DNA of 64,000 nucleotides from Enterococcus diestrammenae (GCF_009933255.1 NZ_MAEI01000007.1:1-64000); one strand, 5' to 3'. Numbered from the stretch's first letter, positions 6,871-18,495 are shown. Program-made: numbers and translations. Notes: generated by a model from the sequence alone, not told the origin.

Positions 6871-8163
6871 TTATCTTTTTTGATTTCGCGGATTCTTTCG
6901 ACCAAAGCTAACTTCTGAAAAGGCATCAAACAATTCTTGATTGTTTTTGGTCTTCGTCAGCAGTTGCCGAAATTGCTCTGTATACTCTAAAGCATCCCCG
7001 GTCATGTTGTTGCGAATCTTCCAGGTTTCCTCCAGTTGATCCGGAGTCATCAAGAGTTCTTCTTTCCGTGTGCCGGAGCGTTTGATATCGATTGCTGGGA
7101 AGATGCGGCGTTCGGCAAGCTCTCGAGACAGGTGAAGTTCCTGATTGCCGGTCCCTTTAAACTCTTCATAGATGACATCATCCATCCGACTGCCAGTATC
7201 CACTAAGGCGGTGGCAAGGATGGTCAAGCTGCCGCCTTCTTCGATATTACGAGCAGCGCCGAAAAATTTCTTAGGTTTGTAGAGTGCCGCCGGATCAATC
7301 CCCCCACTTAACGTACGCCCGCTAGGAGGAACCACCAAGTTATAAGCTCGTGCCAGCCGGGTGATGCTGTCCATCAAAATCACGACATCACGCTTATCTT
7401 CCACTAAGCGCATCGCTCGTTCCAAGACCAGCTCGGAAACACGAGTATGGTTTTGTGGTTGCAAGTCAAAAGTCGACGAAACAACGTCCCCTTTGACGCT
7501 TCGTTCCAGATCAGTGACTTCTTCGGGACGTTCGTCAATCAATAAGACAATCAGCTCGACTTCGGGATAGTTATCGGTAATCCCATTGGCAATTTCTTTC
7601 AAGATACTTGTCTTTCCAGCTTTTGGCGGGGCTACGATCAAGCCTCGTTGGCCAAAGCCAACCGGCGCAAAAATATCTATCATTCGCGTAGCCAAGCGGC
7701 CGCGAGTGGTTTCTAGTTTGATATGACGGGTGGGATACAAAGGGGTTAAGGCAGGAAAATGGGGCCGTTGTTTGGCTTCTTCGGGATCTTTGCCATTGAC
7801 CGACTCCACATGCATCAAGCCGTAATAGCGCTCTGATTCTTTAGGGGGACGGGCTTTGCCAGCGACTTTATCGCCATTGCGCAAGCCGAAACGGCGAATT
7901 TGTGAAGAAGAAATATAAATGTCTTCAGCACTGGGGCCGTAATTGATTGGTCGCAAAAAGCCATAGCCTTCTTGACCAATAATATCTAGGACCCCCTCCA
8001 TAAAATAAAAACCTTGTTTTTCTGCTTGAGCCCGGATGACCGCCAAGGAAAGCTCCTTTTTGTTCATCTGGCTATAGTAGGGAATTTTAAATTGTTTGGC
8101 ATAGTTGTAAATCTCTTTTAGTGTTTTATGTTCCAACTCTGCCATTGTTAAATAATCAGCCAT
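6871..8163 (-). CDS. rho: Transcription termination factor Rho
   Basis: Hexameric RNA-dependent ATPase that terminates untranslated transcripts, 430 residues. It has an N-terminal Rho-N helical domain (1-50), a cold-shock-like RNA-binding domain ([19 protein letters not shown], about 53-71), a Walker A motif APPKAGKTS and a Walker B stretch [16 protein letters not shown]. Length is usual for Firmicutes. ATG at 8163 follows GAGGTGG. It lies between murA and rpmE. Confidence 0.97.
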   Translation of the reverse strand: MADYLTMAELEHKTLKEIYNYAKQFKIPYYSQMNKKELSLAVIRAQAEKQGFYFMEGVLDIIGQEGYGFLRPINYGPSAEDIYISSSQIRRFGLRNGDKVAGKARPPKESERYYGLMHVESVNGKDPEEAKQRPHFPALTPLYPTRHIKLETTRGRLATRMIDIFAPVGFGQRGLIVAPPKAGKTSILKEIANGITDNYPEVELIVLLIDERPEEVTDLERSVKGDVVSSTFDLQPQNHTRVSELVLERAMRLVEDKRDVVILMDSITRLARAYNLVVPPSGRTLSGGIDPAALYKPKKFFGAARNIEEGGSLTILATALVDTGSRMDDVIYEEFKGTGNQELHLSRELAERRIFPAIDIKRSGTRKEELLMTPDQLEETWKIRNNMTGDALEYTEQFRQLLTKTKNNQELFDAFSEVSFGRKNPRNQKR

Positions 8164-8244
8164 CTGGCCACCTCATCTTTTCTAAATACATAAGCAGGCT
8201 CTTTTTGGTAGCCAATCCACCAAAGAGAACCTGCTTGAATTTGC

Positions 8245-9516
8245 TTACTCTACCTCTGGAACTTCAACCATCTCGATATCCGCACCCAAAGCCGTCAGTT
8301 TCTCTACGATATGATCATAGCCGCGCAAAATAAACTCAACATTGCTGATGGTGGTTTCCCCTTCAGCCATCAAGCCGGCAATGACCAAACAAGCCCCGGC
8401 CCGTAAATCGCTGGCGACCACTTCAGCTCCATGGAGTTTACTTGGTCCGTTAATAATCATCATATTGCCTTCGATTTCAGCGGCTGCCCCCATCCGTTTC
8501 AACTCAGGAATATGGTTTACCCGCTTGGTATAGATAGTATCGATCACTTCTGAAGTACCTTGGGCTTTGATCAATAAAGGAGTGATTGGTTGTTGCAAAT
8601 CCGTTGCAAAACCAGGATAGGGATAGGTTTTCACAATGACTGGCTGAAGATGCGGTGCAGGATCGATTTCGATGGTATCTTCCGAAATCGCCATAGTCAC
8701 ACCGAGCTCTTCTAGTTTGGCAATGTAGCTTTCCAAATGTTCATAAATGACATTATGGACTTTGATTCCTTCACCGACTGCTGCTGCCAAAGCTAGATAC
8801 GTCCCTGCTTCAATCCGATCGGGAATAATCGAATGACGGCAACCATGCAATTCAGTCACGCCATCGATCCGGATTTCATTGGTTCCTGCCCCACGAATTT
8901 TTGCTCCCATATTGTTCAACAAGGTTGCCACATCGATGATTTCTGGTTCCCGCGCCGCATTTTCGATAATCGTGCGCCCTTTGGCTTTGACCGCTGCCAA
9001 CATGATGTTGATGGTGGCACCGATGGAAACCATATCCAAGAAGATGCGTTCGCCATGAAGGTCGTGATCATCTGTCCGCAGATACATCGCACCATGTTCG
9101 TTGGTCACTGTCGCACCAAGGCTTTCAAAACCTTTGACGTGGAGATCGATGGGCCGCGGTCCTAAATAACAACCACCAGGCAAACCGACCACCGCTTCGC
9201 CAAATTTCCCCAGCAAAGCGCCCATAAAATAATAAGACGCCCGCAAGCTATTGATTTTGCCACTAGGCATCGGGATGGAGACAATATCGGTGGGATCGAT
9301 GAATAACATGTTATTCGAAAAATTCGTCCGAACCCCCATGATTTCTAAAATTTCAATCAAAGAATGGACATCCTGAATATCAGGTACCCCTTCTAAGGTT
9401 ACCGGTGAATCAGCTAAAATAGCTGCTGGAATCAACGCTACCGCACTATTTTTGGCTCCGCTAATCGTGACTTCCCCTTTTAAAGGGCGGCCACCGCGGA
9501 TTTTTATTTTTTTCAT
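8245..9516 (-). CDS. murA: UDP-N-acetylglucosamine 1-carboxyvinyltransferase
   Basis: First committed step of peptidoglycan precursor synthesis, adding enolpyruvate to UDP-GlcNAc; target of fosfomycin. The protein is 423 residues from the ATG at 9516 (AGGTGA upstream). The active-site loop [16 protein letters not shown] carries the catalytic Cys at about 116, the residue fosfomycin alkylates. The N-terminal [16 protein letters not shown] segment is typical. Its place next to rho and fba matches the second Firmicutes paralogue (murZ/murAB), so another murA is likely elsewhere. Confidence 0.95.
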   Translation of the reverse strand: MKKIKIRGGRPLKGEVTISGAKNSAVALIPAAILADSPVTLEGVPDIQDVHSLIEILEIMGVRTNFSNNMLFIDPTDIVSIPMPSGKINSLRASYYFMGALLGKFGEAVVGLPGGCYLGPRPIDLHVKGFESLGATVTNEHGAMYLRTDDHDLHGERIFLDMVSIGATINIMLAAVKAKGRTIIENAAREPEIIDVATLLNNMGAKIRGAGTNEIRIDGVTELHGCRHSIIPDRIEAGTYLALAAAVGEGIKVHNVIYEHLESYIAKLEELGVTMAISEDTIEIDPAPHLQPVIVKTYPYPGFATDLQQPITPLLIKAQGTSEVIDTIYTKRVNHIPELKRMGAAAEIEGNMMIINGPSKLHGAEVVASDLRAGACLVIAGLMAEGETTISNVEFILRGYDHIVEKLTALGADIEMVEVPEVE

Positions 9517-9744
9517 TTTCGTCACCTAAACTCTACTTTTAATTATAAAAAAATGAATCTCTCCTTCAATTTTAACACAGGGATCGACTTTTCAAAATAG
9601 CAAATCACTTGCCTTGGGTTCGTAGGGCTGTCCCAGAGGTGAAATGACAAGTTTGTTAGTTGGGATTCGGACCTCAGACGGATGGCTCCATCCCTGCCTT
9701 TCGTTAAACTAGCTTCATACCTAAAACAAACGGAGGAAATAACG

Positions 9745-10119
9745 ATGAAAAAATTATTTGGAACCTTACTAACTGGCGTCTTATTACTGGGAGCTGTCTG
9801 CGTCATCACGCTCCAGTTTACCAAAGATGCCCCAGGAGAAATCAGCGGTATCCTTGATCGCTTCAATCCCTTGGTGCCTACGAGCGAAGTCTATATCAAA
9901 ACAAAAGCACCAGATGCCGTCAACAGCTACGGCACCGCGACTTACCGCCAAACTGCTGTGGATCGTAACGGCAAGACGCGAAAAATCGAATTTAACGGCT
10001 TGAGCGAACTGAATGTGGATCGTTATTTAAAGCTAAAAAATAAAGGCGCCTATGTAGAAACTTATGAGGAAGTCTCGGCAAAAGACCTTCCAGAAAAAGC
10101 TTTGGCCTATTTAGGGTAA
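9745..10119 (+). CDS. YxeA-family secreted or membrane-anchored protein
   Basis: Protein of 124 residues with an N-terminal membrane/signal segment (KKLFGTLLTGVLLLGAVCVI) and a C-terminal domain typical of YxeA/DUF1093: YGTATYRQTAVDRNGK, then a YLKLKNKGAYVETYEEV segment. ATG at 9745 has CGGAGG 11 bases upstream. YxeA proteins are small extracytoplasmic OB-like proteins of unknown role in Firmicutes. It is transcribed alone towards a shared terminator. Confidence 0.8.
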   Translation: MKKLFGTLLTGVLLLGAVCVITLQFTKDAPGEISGILDRFNPLVPTSEVYIKTKAPDAVNSYGTATYRQTAVDRNGKTRKIEFNGLSELNVDRYLKLKNKGAYVETYEEVSAKDLPEKALAYLG

Positions 10120-10121
10120 GC

Positions 10122-10165
10122 AAAAACCCGAGAAATTGGTAGTATACCAAACTTCTCGGGTTTTT
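10122..10165. terminator. Bidirectional terminator
   Basis: CCCGAGAA (10127-10134) pairs with TTCTCGGG (10153-10160), flanked by A5 and T5, with an inner TTGGT/ACCAA extension. It serves yxeA and the convergent HTH gene. Confidence 0.9.
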
Positions 10166-10170
10166 ATTTG

Positions 10171-11136
10171 TTAACGGGAGGTCTCTCGTAATTTCAAAAG
10201 AGCCACCAGCACGGCGTACAATAGCCCGGCAATCGGCCAGAGCACCCAGCTAAATTGCCAGTTACCCGTAATCAAACTATAGCCAACATAAAGTGCCGTA
10301 GCAGTCAGCCAATATATCGTAGCAATGGAATCCACAAAAGCCGATTTCTCTTTGATTTCCCGAGCATAATCCCCTTCTTGCAACAGTTTCAACATACTTT
10401 CCCAACGAATTCCATTGAGAATGAACAGCCCCACCCCAATGGCTTCAATGACTAATAACATCACCAAGCCGCCAATCTGGTAGCTTTCATTTGCCGTCAT
10501 GCCACCGATTAGCAAAGGGACCACCCCTAACATACATAAACAAGTCGCGACGATATTATAAGTTACGTAACGTGGACGATAAGCTTTTTGACGCTGGGAA
10601 ACCATCCCCGTTACCCCATATTCTGTTTCAAAAGGCTGATCATTCAAAAATTTGAAAGGTTCCGTCTTGAAGCCACTATAAAGTAAAATGGCTACTGCTA
10701 ATGTAATCAATACCAGCAATAACGCCAACCCTGAAAGGCTGGTGAGCCCCCCACTGCTAACCTGACGGACTTCCGAGATACCTGTCAACCCCAGCCAACC
10801 CGCCACTGCGATTATAATGAAGCTTACCGCCACCGCAATCATCCGGCCGGTGGTTTCCTTAATCTGCAAAAACTCGTGAGCTTGTGCCAATGTCACCTGT
10901 GGCAAATTTTCTTTGGGTTCGATAAAATCTGGCTCATCAATCTCATCTTTAAATAAATAATCCGTACTCACACCAAATAATTCCGACAAGGCTATCACTT
11001 TTTTAATATCGGGAATCGCTTGTGCACTTTCCCATTTGGAGACAGATTGCCGGGTCACTCCCATCAATTCCGCCAACTCTTCTTGTGTCCAACCGTTCTT
11101 CTTTCGTTGCAAGATAATCTTATCTGCTAGTATCAT
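10171..11136 (-). CDS. Membrane-bound XRE transcriptional regulator
   Basis: Protein of 321 residues. Residues 1-60 are a Cro/CI helix-turn-helix (WTQEELAELMGVTRQSVSKWES). After a short linker come about six hydrophobic segments in two groups (about 100-160 and 195-315). Such HTH-plus-membrane proteins in Lactobacillales are thought to link envelope or membrane state to gene expression. The start is ATG 11136, because GAGGTG sits 6 bases upstream and overlaps an in-frame GTG. Target genes are not evident. Confidence 0.8.
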   Translation of the reverse strand: MILADKIILQRKKNGWTQEELAELMGVTRQSVSKWESAQAIPDIKKVIALSELFGVSTDYLFKDEIDEPDFIEPKENLPQVTLAQAHEFLQIKETTGRMIAVAVSFIIIAVAGWLGLTGISEVRQVSSGGLTSLSGLALLLVLITLAVAILLYSGFKTEPFKFLNDQPFETEYGVTGMVSQRQKAYRPRYVTYNIVATCLCMLGVVPLLIGGMTANESYQIGGLVMLLVIEAIGVGLFILNGIRWESMLKLLQEGDYAREIKEKSAFVDSIATIYWLTATALYVGYSLITGNWQFSWVLWPIAGLLYAVLVALLKLRETSR

Positions 11137-11410
11137 TTTTTCCACCTCATTTATTTCTGGCTAAGGGACTTCCTACTATTAAAATACAAGAAAATATGGT
11201 TACCTACTAGAAATTGGCGGTTGTTCTTTGGCAACTGCTGGTTGCATTCCCGTTGCAATCAGCAGTTTGACCTGGCAGCAACAGCAAACAGCGTCATCCT
11301 TACTACCAAAAGAATAACATGATTCCCTGGTAGAAAAAAGCTAAAGGGTGGCATTGTTTATGCCGACTTAAGAGAAAACCGGCAAGATTCACCGGGTAAA
11401 GGCTGTTAGA
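11137..11410. other. Gene-free stretch upstream of the HTH gene
   Basis: It contains several short inverted repeats built on GCAACTGC/GCAGTT (about 11230-11270) and a GGTAACC palindrome near 11200. It should hold the HTH gene promoter. No coding frame with a ribosome binding site was seen. Confidence 0.4.
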
Positions 11411-11414
11411 TTTT

Positions 11415-11475
11415 AGTCTCTACTAGCAAGGTGAAAGAAGCTCCTTCATAAAGCCAACTATCATTAGACTTAGTA
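11415..11475. repeat. Short dispersed repeat, family A (decayed copy)
   Basis: The stretch CTACTAGCAAGGTGAA, CTCCTTCA, AAAGCCAACTATCATTAGAC resembles the copies near 39815-39905 and 59175-59335, with the middle missing. CTACTAG and CTTAGTAG at its ends are roughly inverted. Confidence 0.5.
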
Positions 11476-11476
11476 G

Positions 11477-11668
11477 GGTGAAAACTTGTCCAGTAGAATT
11501 GATATGACAGTAGCTTTAAATACTGAAATGGCTATAAAATTATTACTCATACAGTTACATCTTGCAGAAAGATAAACGAGTAACGACAAATTGCTTTGTA
11601 TTTAGTATTTGCCAATCTAGCTATCCTTATATCAAAGTCTAGGTCGCTAAATTTTTACCTTTTTCCAG
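11477..11668. repeat. Large imperfect palindrome, family B (decayed copy)
   Basis: The left arm (GGTGAAAACTTGTCCAGTAG, GATATGACAGTAGC) is the near complement of the right arm (GCTATCCTTATATC, AGGTCGCTAAATTTTTACC). Both arms are clearly related to those of the better-preserved element at 53055-53267. Confidence 0.6.
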
Positions 11669-11752
11669 CATCAAAAAGATGGCCTGATCCGCTCTTAATT
11701 CCTAATACATCAGCCTTTTTGGCGCATAGTTTTTTGTAAGTTCTTCTTCCAC

Positions 11753-11796
11753 AAAAAAACTCCCACCACCGCAAAACTTGCAGTCGTGTGAGTTTT
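11753..11796 (-). terminator. Terminator of fba
   Basis: A stem pairs AACTCCCACCAC with GTGTGAGTT, with an inner GCAAAA/TTGC pairing. A T7 run follows on the minus strand. Confidence 0.8.
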
Positions 11797-11823
11797 ATAG
11801 TTAGTGATTTAACTAGTTTTGAT

Positions 11824-12693
11824 TTAGGCTTTGTTAGCTGAACCGAACCAGTCGATGTGTTCTTCTGCATCTTTAACGATGGCAGCTTTACCCGGAGCCA
11901 ACAATTTACGAGGGTCAAATCCTTTACCTTCGTGGTCTTTACCAGCTTCAATGTATTCGCGAGTTGCTTTTGCAAATGACAATTGGAATTCAGTATTAAC
12001 GTTGACTTTAGAAATCCCCATAGAGATTGCTTTTTCGATTTGTTCTTGAGGGATACCAGAACCGCCGTGCAATACCAATGGCACATCTTCGCCGACAGCT
12101 TTAGCAATTTCAGCTAAGTGGTCGAATGCCAAACCTTGCCAGTTTTCAGGGTAAACACCGTGGATATTACCGATACCACATGCCAATGAGTCGATACCTG
12201 TACCAACCATTTGGACACATTCATTAATGTCAGCTAATTCGCCAGCACCGATGATTCCGTCTTCTTCACCGCCAATTGAACCAACTTCACATTCAACTGC
12301 GATACCTTTAGCATGAGCCGCTTCAACAACTTCACGAGCTTTTTTCAAGTTTTCTTCAAATGGCAAGTGAGAGCCATCGAACATAACTGAAGTGTAGCCA
12401 GCGTCGATACAAGCCATTGCTGCATCGTAGTCACCATGGTCCAAGTGGATAGCAACTGGTACAGTAATGTTCATAGATTCAACTAAGTTATTGATCAAGT
12501 TTACGATCAATTTGTAGCCACCCATGTATTTTGCTGCGCCCATTGAAGTTTGGATCATGACTGGAGCTTTTTTAGCTTCTGCTGCTTCCAAGAGTGCTTG
12601 AGTCCATTCCAAGTTGTTTGTGTTGTAGCCGCCGATTGCGTAACCGCCTTTACGAGCTGCTTTCAGAAATTCTGCTGATGATACTACTGGCAT
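11824..12693 (-). CDS. fba: Class II fructose-1,6-bisphosphate aldolase
   Basis: Glycolytic and gluconeogenic zinc enzyme that cleaves fructose-1,6-bisphosphate to DHAP and glyceraldehyde-3-phosphate. It is 289 residues from the ATG at 12693, preceded by AGGAGGAATTTTATC. Zinc and substrate motifs are HLDHGDYD (about 82), VECEVGSIGGEEDG (about 132) and VLHGGSG (about 208). A further upstream in-frame extension has no ribosome binding site. It lies between murA and pyrG as in B. subtilis, with extra genes inserted on both sides. Confidence 0.96.
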   Translation of the reverse strand: MPVVSSAEFLKAARKGGYAIGGYNTNNLEWTQALLEAAEAKKAPVMIQTSMGAAKYMGGYKLIVNLINNLVESMNITVPVAIHLDHGDYDAAMACIDAGYTSVMFDGSHLPFEENLKKAREVVEAAHAKGIAVECEVGSIGGEEDGIIGAGELADINECVQMVGTGIDSLACGIGNIHGVYPENWQGLAFDHLAEIAKAVGEDVPLVLHGGSGIPQEQIEKAISMGISKVNVNTEFQLSFAKATREYIEAGKDHEGKGFDPRKLLAPGKAAIVKDAEEHIDWFGSANKA

Positions 12694-13062
12694 GATAAAA
12701 TTCCTCCTAAAATTGAGTACTTTATTTGTTAAGCCGTGACTTAACCAACGTCTATATTTTAGCAAAGTTATCCGATAAGCGCTAGTAATACCGCCTTATT
12801 CTTCTCGGATTTCCCTAAAAAAGGCGAAATTTTCCTATCTTTTTCAGAAAACTCATGATGGTTTAAGGAAAATAATCAAACCATGACAATTATCGCTACC
12901 GGCCTCGTTTCTGATACCCTACCTTTTTTGGAAATTTCTCCTTTCAAAGCAAAAAATCCCCTTCCCCTTGGTATAATGAAGCAAGTTAAAGCACAATCCT
13001 TTGCTTCTTAAAATGAACGTAAATATGAGAGGAAAAGGCTAGAAAGTAGGGAAAATAATCTG
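12694..13062. other. Divergent promoter region between fba and the FtsX-like gene
   Basis: On the plus strand TATAAT at 12972-12977 with TG one base upstream forms an extended -10 for the gene at 13063; its -35 is poor. The fba promoter was not fixed. Nothing else coding was seen. Confidence 0.45.
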
Positions 13063-13719
13063 ATGATGTTTTGGAAAACCAGCTATTTCGCTGAAAATGC
13101 TAGTAAAAATCTGATCCGCACACCGGGAATTTGGGGCACCGCGGTCCTCGTCTTCTTACTGAGCCTGATCACTTTTTGTGGCGTCAACGGCTTTTATTTA
13201 TTGAGCGATTGGTACCGAGAAGTCGCCACTGGTTTACGCGAAGCAGAAAATGGCACCGGTTCTCTGATTCAGCTGATCCAAGCTCCGTTGATCCCAATCC
13301 GCATCTTTCAAGGGCTTGCCCTTCTCGTCACACTCTGTGCCGGGGGAACGACGATTGCTTATTGTCATCGTAGTTTCCGTCTCTTCGCACAAACCCAGGA
13401 ACAAGACTTTAAAATCATGAGTTTAATCGGTGAAAGCGTCAGGGGAATCAGTGGCGAATTTGCCCTCCAAAGTCTGCTGTTTCTAGGGACAATCTTGGGG
13501 ATAGCCAGCATCGTTGCCAACCTCTTGTATTGGTTCAGCTTAGCCCCAGCTGTTTGTCATGATCGTTTCGGTAGCTTTGGCGCAATGCTGGTCGCTCTCG
13601 CTTCCGCTCATTTCCCGCTGATGGCCCTCGCTCTGAGCTATGTGGCTTTGCGCTTATTTGGCTATGTCCGCCGGCTACTGTGGTCCTGGCTAGACGGTCG
13701 GTGGGCTGTCACGGCATAA
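13063..13719 (+). CDS. Small FtsX-like membrane protein
   Basis: Integral membrane protein of 218 residues with four hydrophobic segments (about 24-48, 78-101, 133-158, 172-197). The segment QEQDFKIMSLIGESVRGIS followed by a hydrophobic helix resembles the conserved EIEIMRLVGA region of FtsX-type ABC permeases. The N-terminal NASKNLIRTPGIWGTA also resembles the first FtsX membrane segment. The extracellular loop between segments 1 and 2 is only about 30 residues, far shorter than in FtsX. No ATPase gene is adjacent, so a transport role is unproven. An upstream extended -10 supports expression as a single gene. ATG at 13066 is an equally possible start. Confidence 0.6.
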   Translation: MMFWKTSYFAENASKNLIRTPGIWGTAVLVFLLSLITFCGVNGFYLLSDWYREVATGLREAENGTGSLIQLIQAPLIPIRIFQGLALLVTLCAGGTTIAYCHRSFRLFAQTQEQDFKIMSLIGESVRGISGEFALQSLLFLGTILGIASIVANLLYWFSLAPAVCHDRFGSFGAMLVALASAHFPLMALALSYVALRLFGYVRRLLWSWLDGRWAVTA

Positions 13720-13910
13720 ATGGTTGTCAATTAAAGGGCCGATCACCTTCACACAAACGGTTGGGATCGTCGACTTGCACAACGAAGACGTCATACCATT
13801 GACTTTTTCGAGGTCGCCTTACTTTTTGCAGATGAAATCGCAGGCTAAGGGCTAGCATCCGCTGATGATTTGTTATAGAAGAAAATTGAGGAATGAAGCC
13901 AAATTTACGA

Positions 13911-13956
13911 AAAAATGCAGAATTGGCGGCGTAATCGCCGCTGGTTCTGCATTTTT
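13911..13956. terminator. Terminator of pyrG, bidirectional
   Basis: AAAAATGCAGAA (13911-13922) pairs with TTCTGCATTTTT (13945-13956), with an inner GGCGGCG/CGCCGC stem. It serves pyrG on the minus strand and possibly the convergent FtsX-like gene. Confidence 0.88.
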
Positions 13957-13999
13957 GATTAGACTTCGATTGAAGAAATGACACTTTTGTTACCGTCTC

Positions 14000-15610
<1,611 letters not shown>

Positions 15611-15683
15611 TCAAACTACTCCTTCTTGTATTTGTTGGTAAGCACTGTCGAACAATTTTTCAAGAAAGCTTCCTGAAAATAGA

Positions 15684-15788
15684 AAAGCTCCCTATCCAGA
15701 TGAATAGGGAGCTTTGAGATCACAGTTTGTGTACCCTCTTAAAAGGGTGCCCAAGTAGGATAATACAAGCTGAAGAATCAAAAGTCAA
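15684..15788 (-). promoter_or_regulatory. pyrG promoter and CTP-responsive attenuator
   Basis: On the minus strand, TTGACT (15788-15783) and TATTAT (15765-15760) are 17 bases apart, and the transcript should start at GGGC (from 15752). Downstream, AAAGCTCCCTAT pairs with ATAGGGAGCTTT (15684-15715), followed by a T-rich tract. In B. subtilis and relatives pyrG transcripts start GGGC. When CTP is low the polymerase adds extra G residues, which pair with the C-rich arm and prevent the terminator. All parts of that mechanism are visible here. Confidence 0.85.
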
Positions 15789-15905
15789 GGCGGATATTTT
15801 TTGAAAAGGCTTTTTCTAAAGAATCTCTTTTGCCAAGAAATACCTAATCCTCCATCCCCAGCCCTGTGATATGATGGCAATAATCAAAACACAAGGAGCA
15901 TACCG

Positions 15906-16514
15906 ATGACAAATGTTTTCAACCAATTAGCGAAAACTTACGATACCCCACAACGCCAAGCCCTCGCTGAAACTATCTTAACCGAGATTCGCCCAGATTT
16001 TGCGGAAGCCAGCGACAAAACACTGTTAGACTATGGTGGCGGCACTGGTTTGCTTAGTCTCCCCTTAGCTTCCTTAGTCAAAGAAGTGGAACTTTTGGAT
16101 CTCTCGGAGGAAATGAGTCACCTTGCCCAAGAAAAAGCCACGATTGCGGGACTGGAAAACTTCACTAGTTTCCAAGGGGATTTACTGGGAGAACAGCCAG
16201 CCCTGACCCCACCGGATATCGTCCTAATGTCCTTGGTCTTACTCCACATTCCTGATACGAAAGAGATATTAACAGCACTTTACCAACAGCTAACTCCCGG
16301 TGGGCAACTGATACTCGTGGATTTTGACACGAATCCTCTCGTCTCCCATCCAAAAGTCCACAGTGGCTTTGATCAAGGGCAACTACAGGAGCTGCTGCAA
16401 GCAATTGGCTTTACCCATATCAAAAGTCATACTTTCCACACAGCGGATCACCTTTTCATGAACCAACCCGCTAGTATGTTTCATTTACGAGCTACTAAGC
16501 CTGCTATAGTGTAA
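15906..16514 (+). CDS. Class I SAM-dependent methyltransferase
   Basis: Cytoplasmic methyltransferase of 202 residues. The SAM-binding glycine motif is LLDYGGGTGLLSLPLA (about 39-54), followed by acidic VELLDLSEEM and the motif IV region PPDIVLMSLVLLHIPD. Substrate is not evident; the family includes UbiE-like and small-molecule methyltransferases. ATG at 15906 follows AAGGAG. It is a single gene, divergent from pyrG and convergent with glnA. Confidence 0.85.
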   Translation: MTNVFNQLAKTYDTPQRQALAETILTEIRPDFAEASDKTLLDYGGGTGLLSLPLASLVKEVELLDLSEEMSHLAQEKATIAGLENFTSFQGDLLGEQPALTPPDIVLMSLVLLHIPDTKEILTALYQQLTPGGQLILVDFDTNPLVSHPKVHSGFDQGQLQELLQAIGFTHIKSHTFHTADHLFMNQPASMFHLRATKPAIV

Positions 16515-16534
16515 GTAGCTCCCGAGACCAAAAC

Positions 16535-16577
16535 AAACGCCTCGCCCCGAAGCAGTTTCCTTCGAGGCGAGGCGTTT
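16535..16577. terminator. Bidirectional terminator between methyltransferase and glnA
   Basis: AAACGCCTCGCC (16535-16546) pairs perfectly with GGCGAGGCGTTT (16566-16577). Confidence 0.85.
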
Positions 16578-16594
16578 CCTGTTTGTATTGCTGA

Positions 16595-17935
16595 TTAATA
16601 CAATTCCAAATACTGTTCCCGCTCCCATTCAGAGACGGTTTGTCTAAAGGAAGCCCACTCCATCCGTTTGGCTTCTTGGAAATTGGAGAAGATATGCTCT
16701 CCCAAAGCATCCACCATCACTTCGTTGACCCGTAACTCTTTGATCGCGTTGTGCAAGGTTGACGGTAGGTCTTGAATTTGAGCTTCTTTCCGTTCTTCTT
16801 CGGTCATGATGTAGATATTGCGATCGACTGCTGGTGGTGGTGTCAATTCATTTTTGATCCCATCCAAGCCGGCAGCCAAAAGTACCGCCATCGCCATGTA
16901 CGGATTGGCTGATGGATCGACAGAACGCAATTCCAACCGTGTGGACAAGCCCCGTGATTCTGGTACGCGGATCAAAGGGGAACGGTTGCAACCAGACCAA
17001 GCCACATAAACTGGTGCTTCATACCCTGGAACCAAACGTTTGTAGGAGTTAACAATCGGGTTACAAACAGCGGTATAGGCCCGGGCGTGTTTCATCAAGC
17101 CCCCTAAGAAATGATAAGCCGTAGTGGACAATTGCAATTCTCCCTCTGGATCAAAGAAGGCATTTTCATCTCCTTTGAACATGGACATGTTGCAGTGCAT
17201 CCCTGAACCATTGATCCCAAATAGTGGTTTTGGCATGAAGGTCGCATGCAAGCCATGTTTGCGAGCGATGGTTTTTACCACCAGTTTGAAGGTTTGGATA
17301 TTGTCGCAGGCATCGACAACATCTGCGTATTTAAAGTCGATTTCGTGCTGACCAGGAGCCACTTCATGGTGGGAAGCTTCCACTTCATAGCCCAAGTTTT
17401 CCAATTCCAACACGATATCCCGCCGGCAGTTTTCCCCAAGGTCAGTCGGAGCAAAATCGAAGTAGCCCCCCGCATCGTTTAAGTCAGTGGTAATATTGCC
17501 ATCTTCATCCAGTTTGAACAGGAAGAATTCTGGTTCAGGACCTAAATTGAAAGAAGTGAAGCCTAGTTCTTTCATTTTGCTTAGTTGCCGTTTTAAGTTT
17601 CCACGAGGATCCCCAGCAAAAGGAGTGCCATCTGGATTATAGATATCACAAATCAAGCGTGCGACTTTGCCATGATCGCTTTCCCAAGGGAAGATCATCC
17701 AAGTCGATAAGTCTGGGTACAAGAACATATCGGATTCTTCAATCCGGACGAACCCTTCAATGGAAGACCCATCAAACATCATTTTGTTGTCCAAGACTTT
17801 TTTCAATTGGCTAACAGGCACTTCCACATTTTTAATTGTTCCCATGATGTCGGTAAACATCAACCGCAAGAAGCGGACATTCTCTTCATTAGCAATACGT
17901 TGGATATCTTCGGTTGTGTAATTTCCTTTTGGCAT
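16595..17935 (-). CDS. glnA: Glutamine synthetase type I
   Basis: Assimilates ammonia into glutamine with ATP; 446 residues, the short GSI-alpha form of Firmicutes. Visible motifs are [10 protein letters not shown] (about 53), the metal-binding region [14 protein letters not shown], the ATP loop [15 protein letters not shown] and NRSPLIRVP. In Bacilli the feedback-inhibited enzyme also controls GlnR and TnrA activity. It lies directly after glnR in one operon with a 43-base gap. A putative AGGA site precedes the ATG. Confidence 0.97.
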   Translation of the reverse strand: MPKGNYTTEDIQRIANEENVRFLRLMFTDIMGTIKNVEVPVSQLKKVLDNKMMFDGSSIEGFVRIEESDMFLYPDLSTWMIFPWESDHGKVARLICDIYNPDGTPFAGDPRGNLKRQLSKMKELGFTSFNLGPEPEFFLFKLDEDGNITTDLNDAGGYFDFAPTDLGENCRRDIVLELENLGYEVEASHHEVAPGQHEIDFKYADVVDACDNIQTFKLVVKTIARKHGLHATFMPKPLFGINGSGMHCNMSMFKGDENAFFDPEGELQLSTTAYHFLGGLMKHARAYTAVCNPIVNSYKRLVPGYEAPVYVAWSGCNRSPLIRVPESRGLSTRLELRSVDPSANPYMAMAVLLAAGLDGIKNELTPPPAVDRNIYIMTEEERKEAQIQDLPSTLHNAIKELRVNEVMVDALGEHIFSNFQEAKRMEWASFRQTVSEWEREQYLELY

Positions 17936-17978
17936 ACGATCCCCATCCTTTTTGGCTTTTTTATTTCCTCAACACAGG

Positions 17979-18356
17979 CTACATCCGCGGCCCTTGCTGG
18001 TATGGATTTTTTTGATTTAGCCCACCTTGCGACAAAATTTCGTCATAAAAGATCCGTCTGACATCGTTGTCGGTGAGTGGCTTTTTAGCTTTGGCTTGTT
18101 TCTCTTGTTTTTGTTTCATTTCATAAGCATGCTTGATCCCCGCCATGTTCAGCCCATCGGAAAGATAGTCTTTGATTTCCAACAAAGTATCAATATCATT
18201 TAAGGAATACATGCGTCGATTCCCTTCGCTACGCTCTGGGTGAATCAAATCTTGTTCCTCGTAGTAACGAATCTGACGAGCGGTCAAATCGGTGAGCTTC
18301 ATCACTGTGCCAATCGGAAAGACCGATAACGTCCGACGCAATTCTTTTTCTCCCAT
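17979..18356 (-). CDS. glnR: Nitrogen regulator GlnR (MerR family)
   Basis: Repressor of nitrogen-assimilation genes when glutamine is plentiful, 125 residues. A MerR-type winged helix (MKLTDLTARQIRYYEEQDLI) is followed by the RRMYSLNDIDTLLEIKDYL segment and a lysine-rich C-terminal tail. ATG at 18356 is preceded by GGAGGTTCC. A consensus operator lies upstream of its own promoter, so the glnRA operon is autoregulated. Confidence 0.96.
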   Translation of the reverse strand: MGEKELRRTLSVFPIGTVMKLTDLTARQIRYYEEQDLIHPERSEGNRRMYSLNDIDTLLEIKDYLSDGLNMAGIKHAYEMKQKQEKQAKAKKPLTDNDVRRIFYDEILSQGGLNQKNPYQQGPRM

Positions 18357-18495
18357 AGGAACCTCCTCTCCTCACAAAACCAATTTAGCTAGACCAATTA
18401 GTTACTAACAACTAGCGTGAGTTTTCCTTAGTCAAAAGCTTGATGATATCAAGTTTCGCTAAGATAAGATTTTGTGGTGGTGTGAACTTGTGATA

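Noticed and set aside
9543..9866. 107-codon minus frame between murA and the YxeA gene
   Set aside because: It overlaps yxeA antisense, has no ribosome binding site and no protein-like pattern.
11655..12107. 150-codon minus frame at the fba end
   Set aside because: It is an alternative frame of fba and runs through the fba terminator.
13727..13984. 85-codon minus-strand frame next to pyrG
   Set aside because: It spans the pyrG terminator hairpin and has no ribosome binding site or recognisable sequence.
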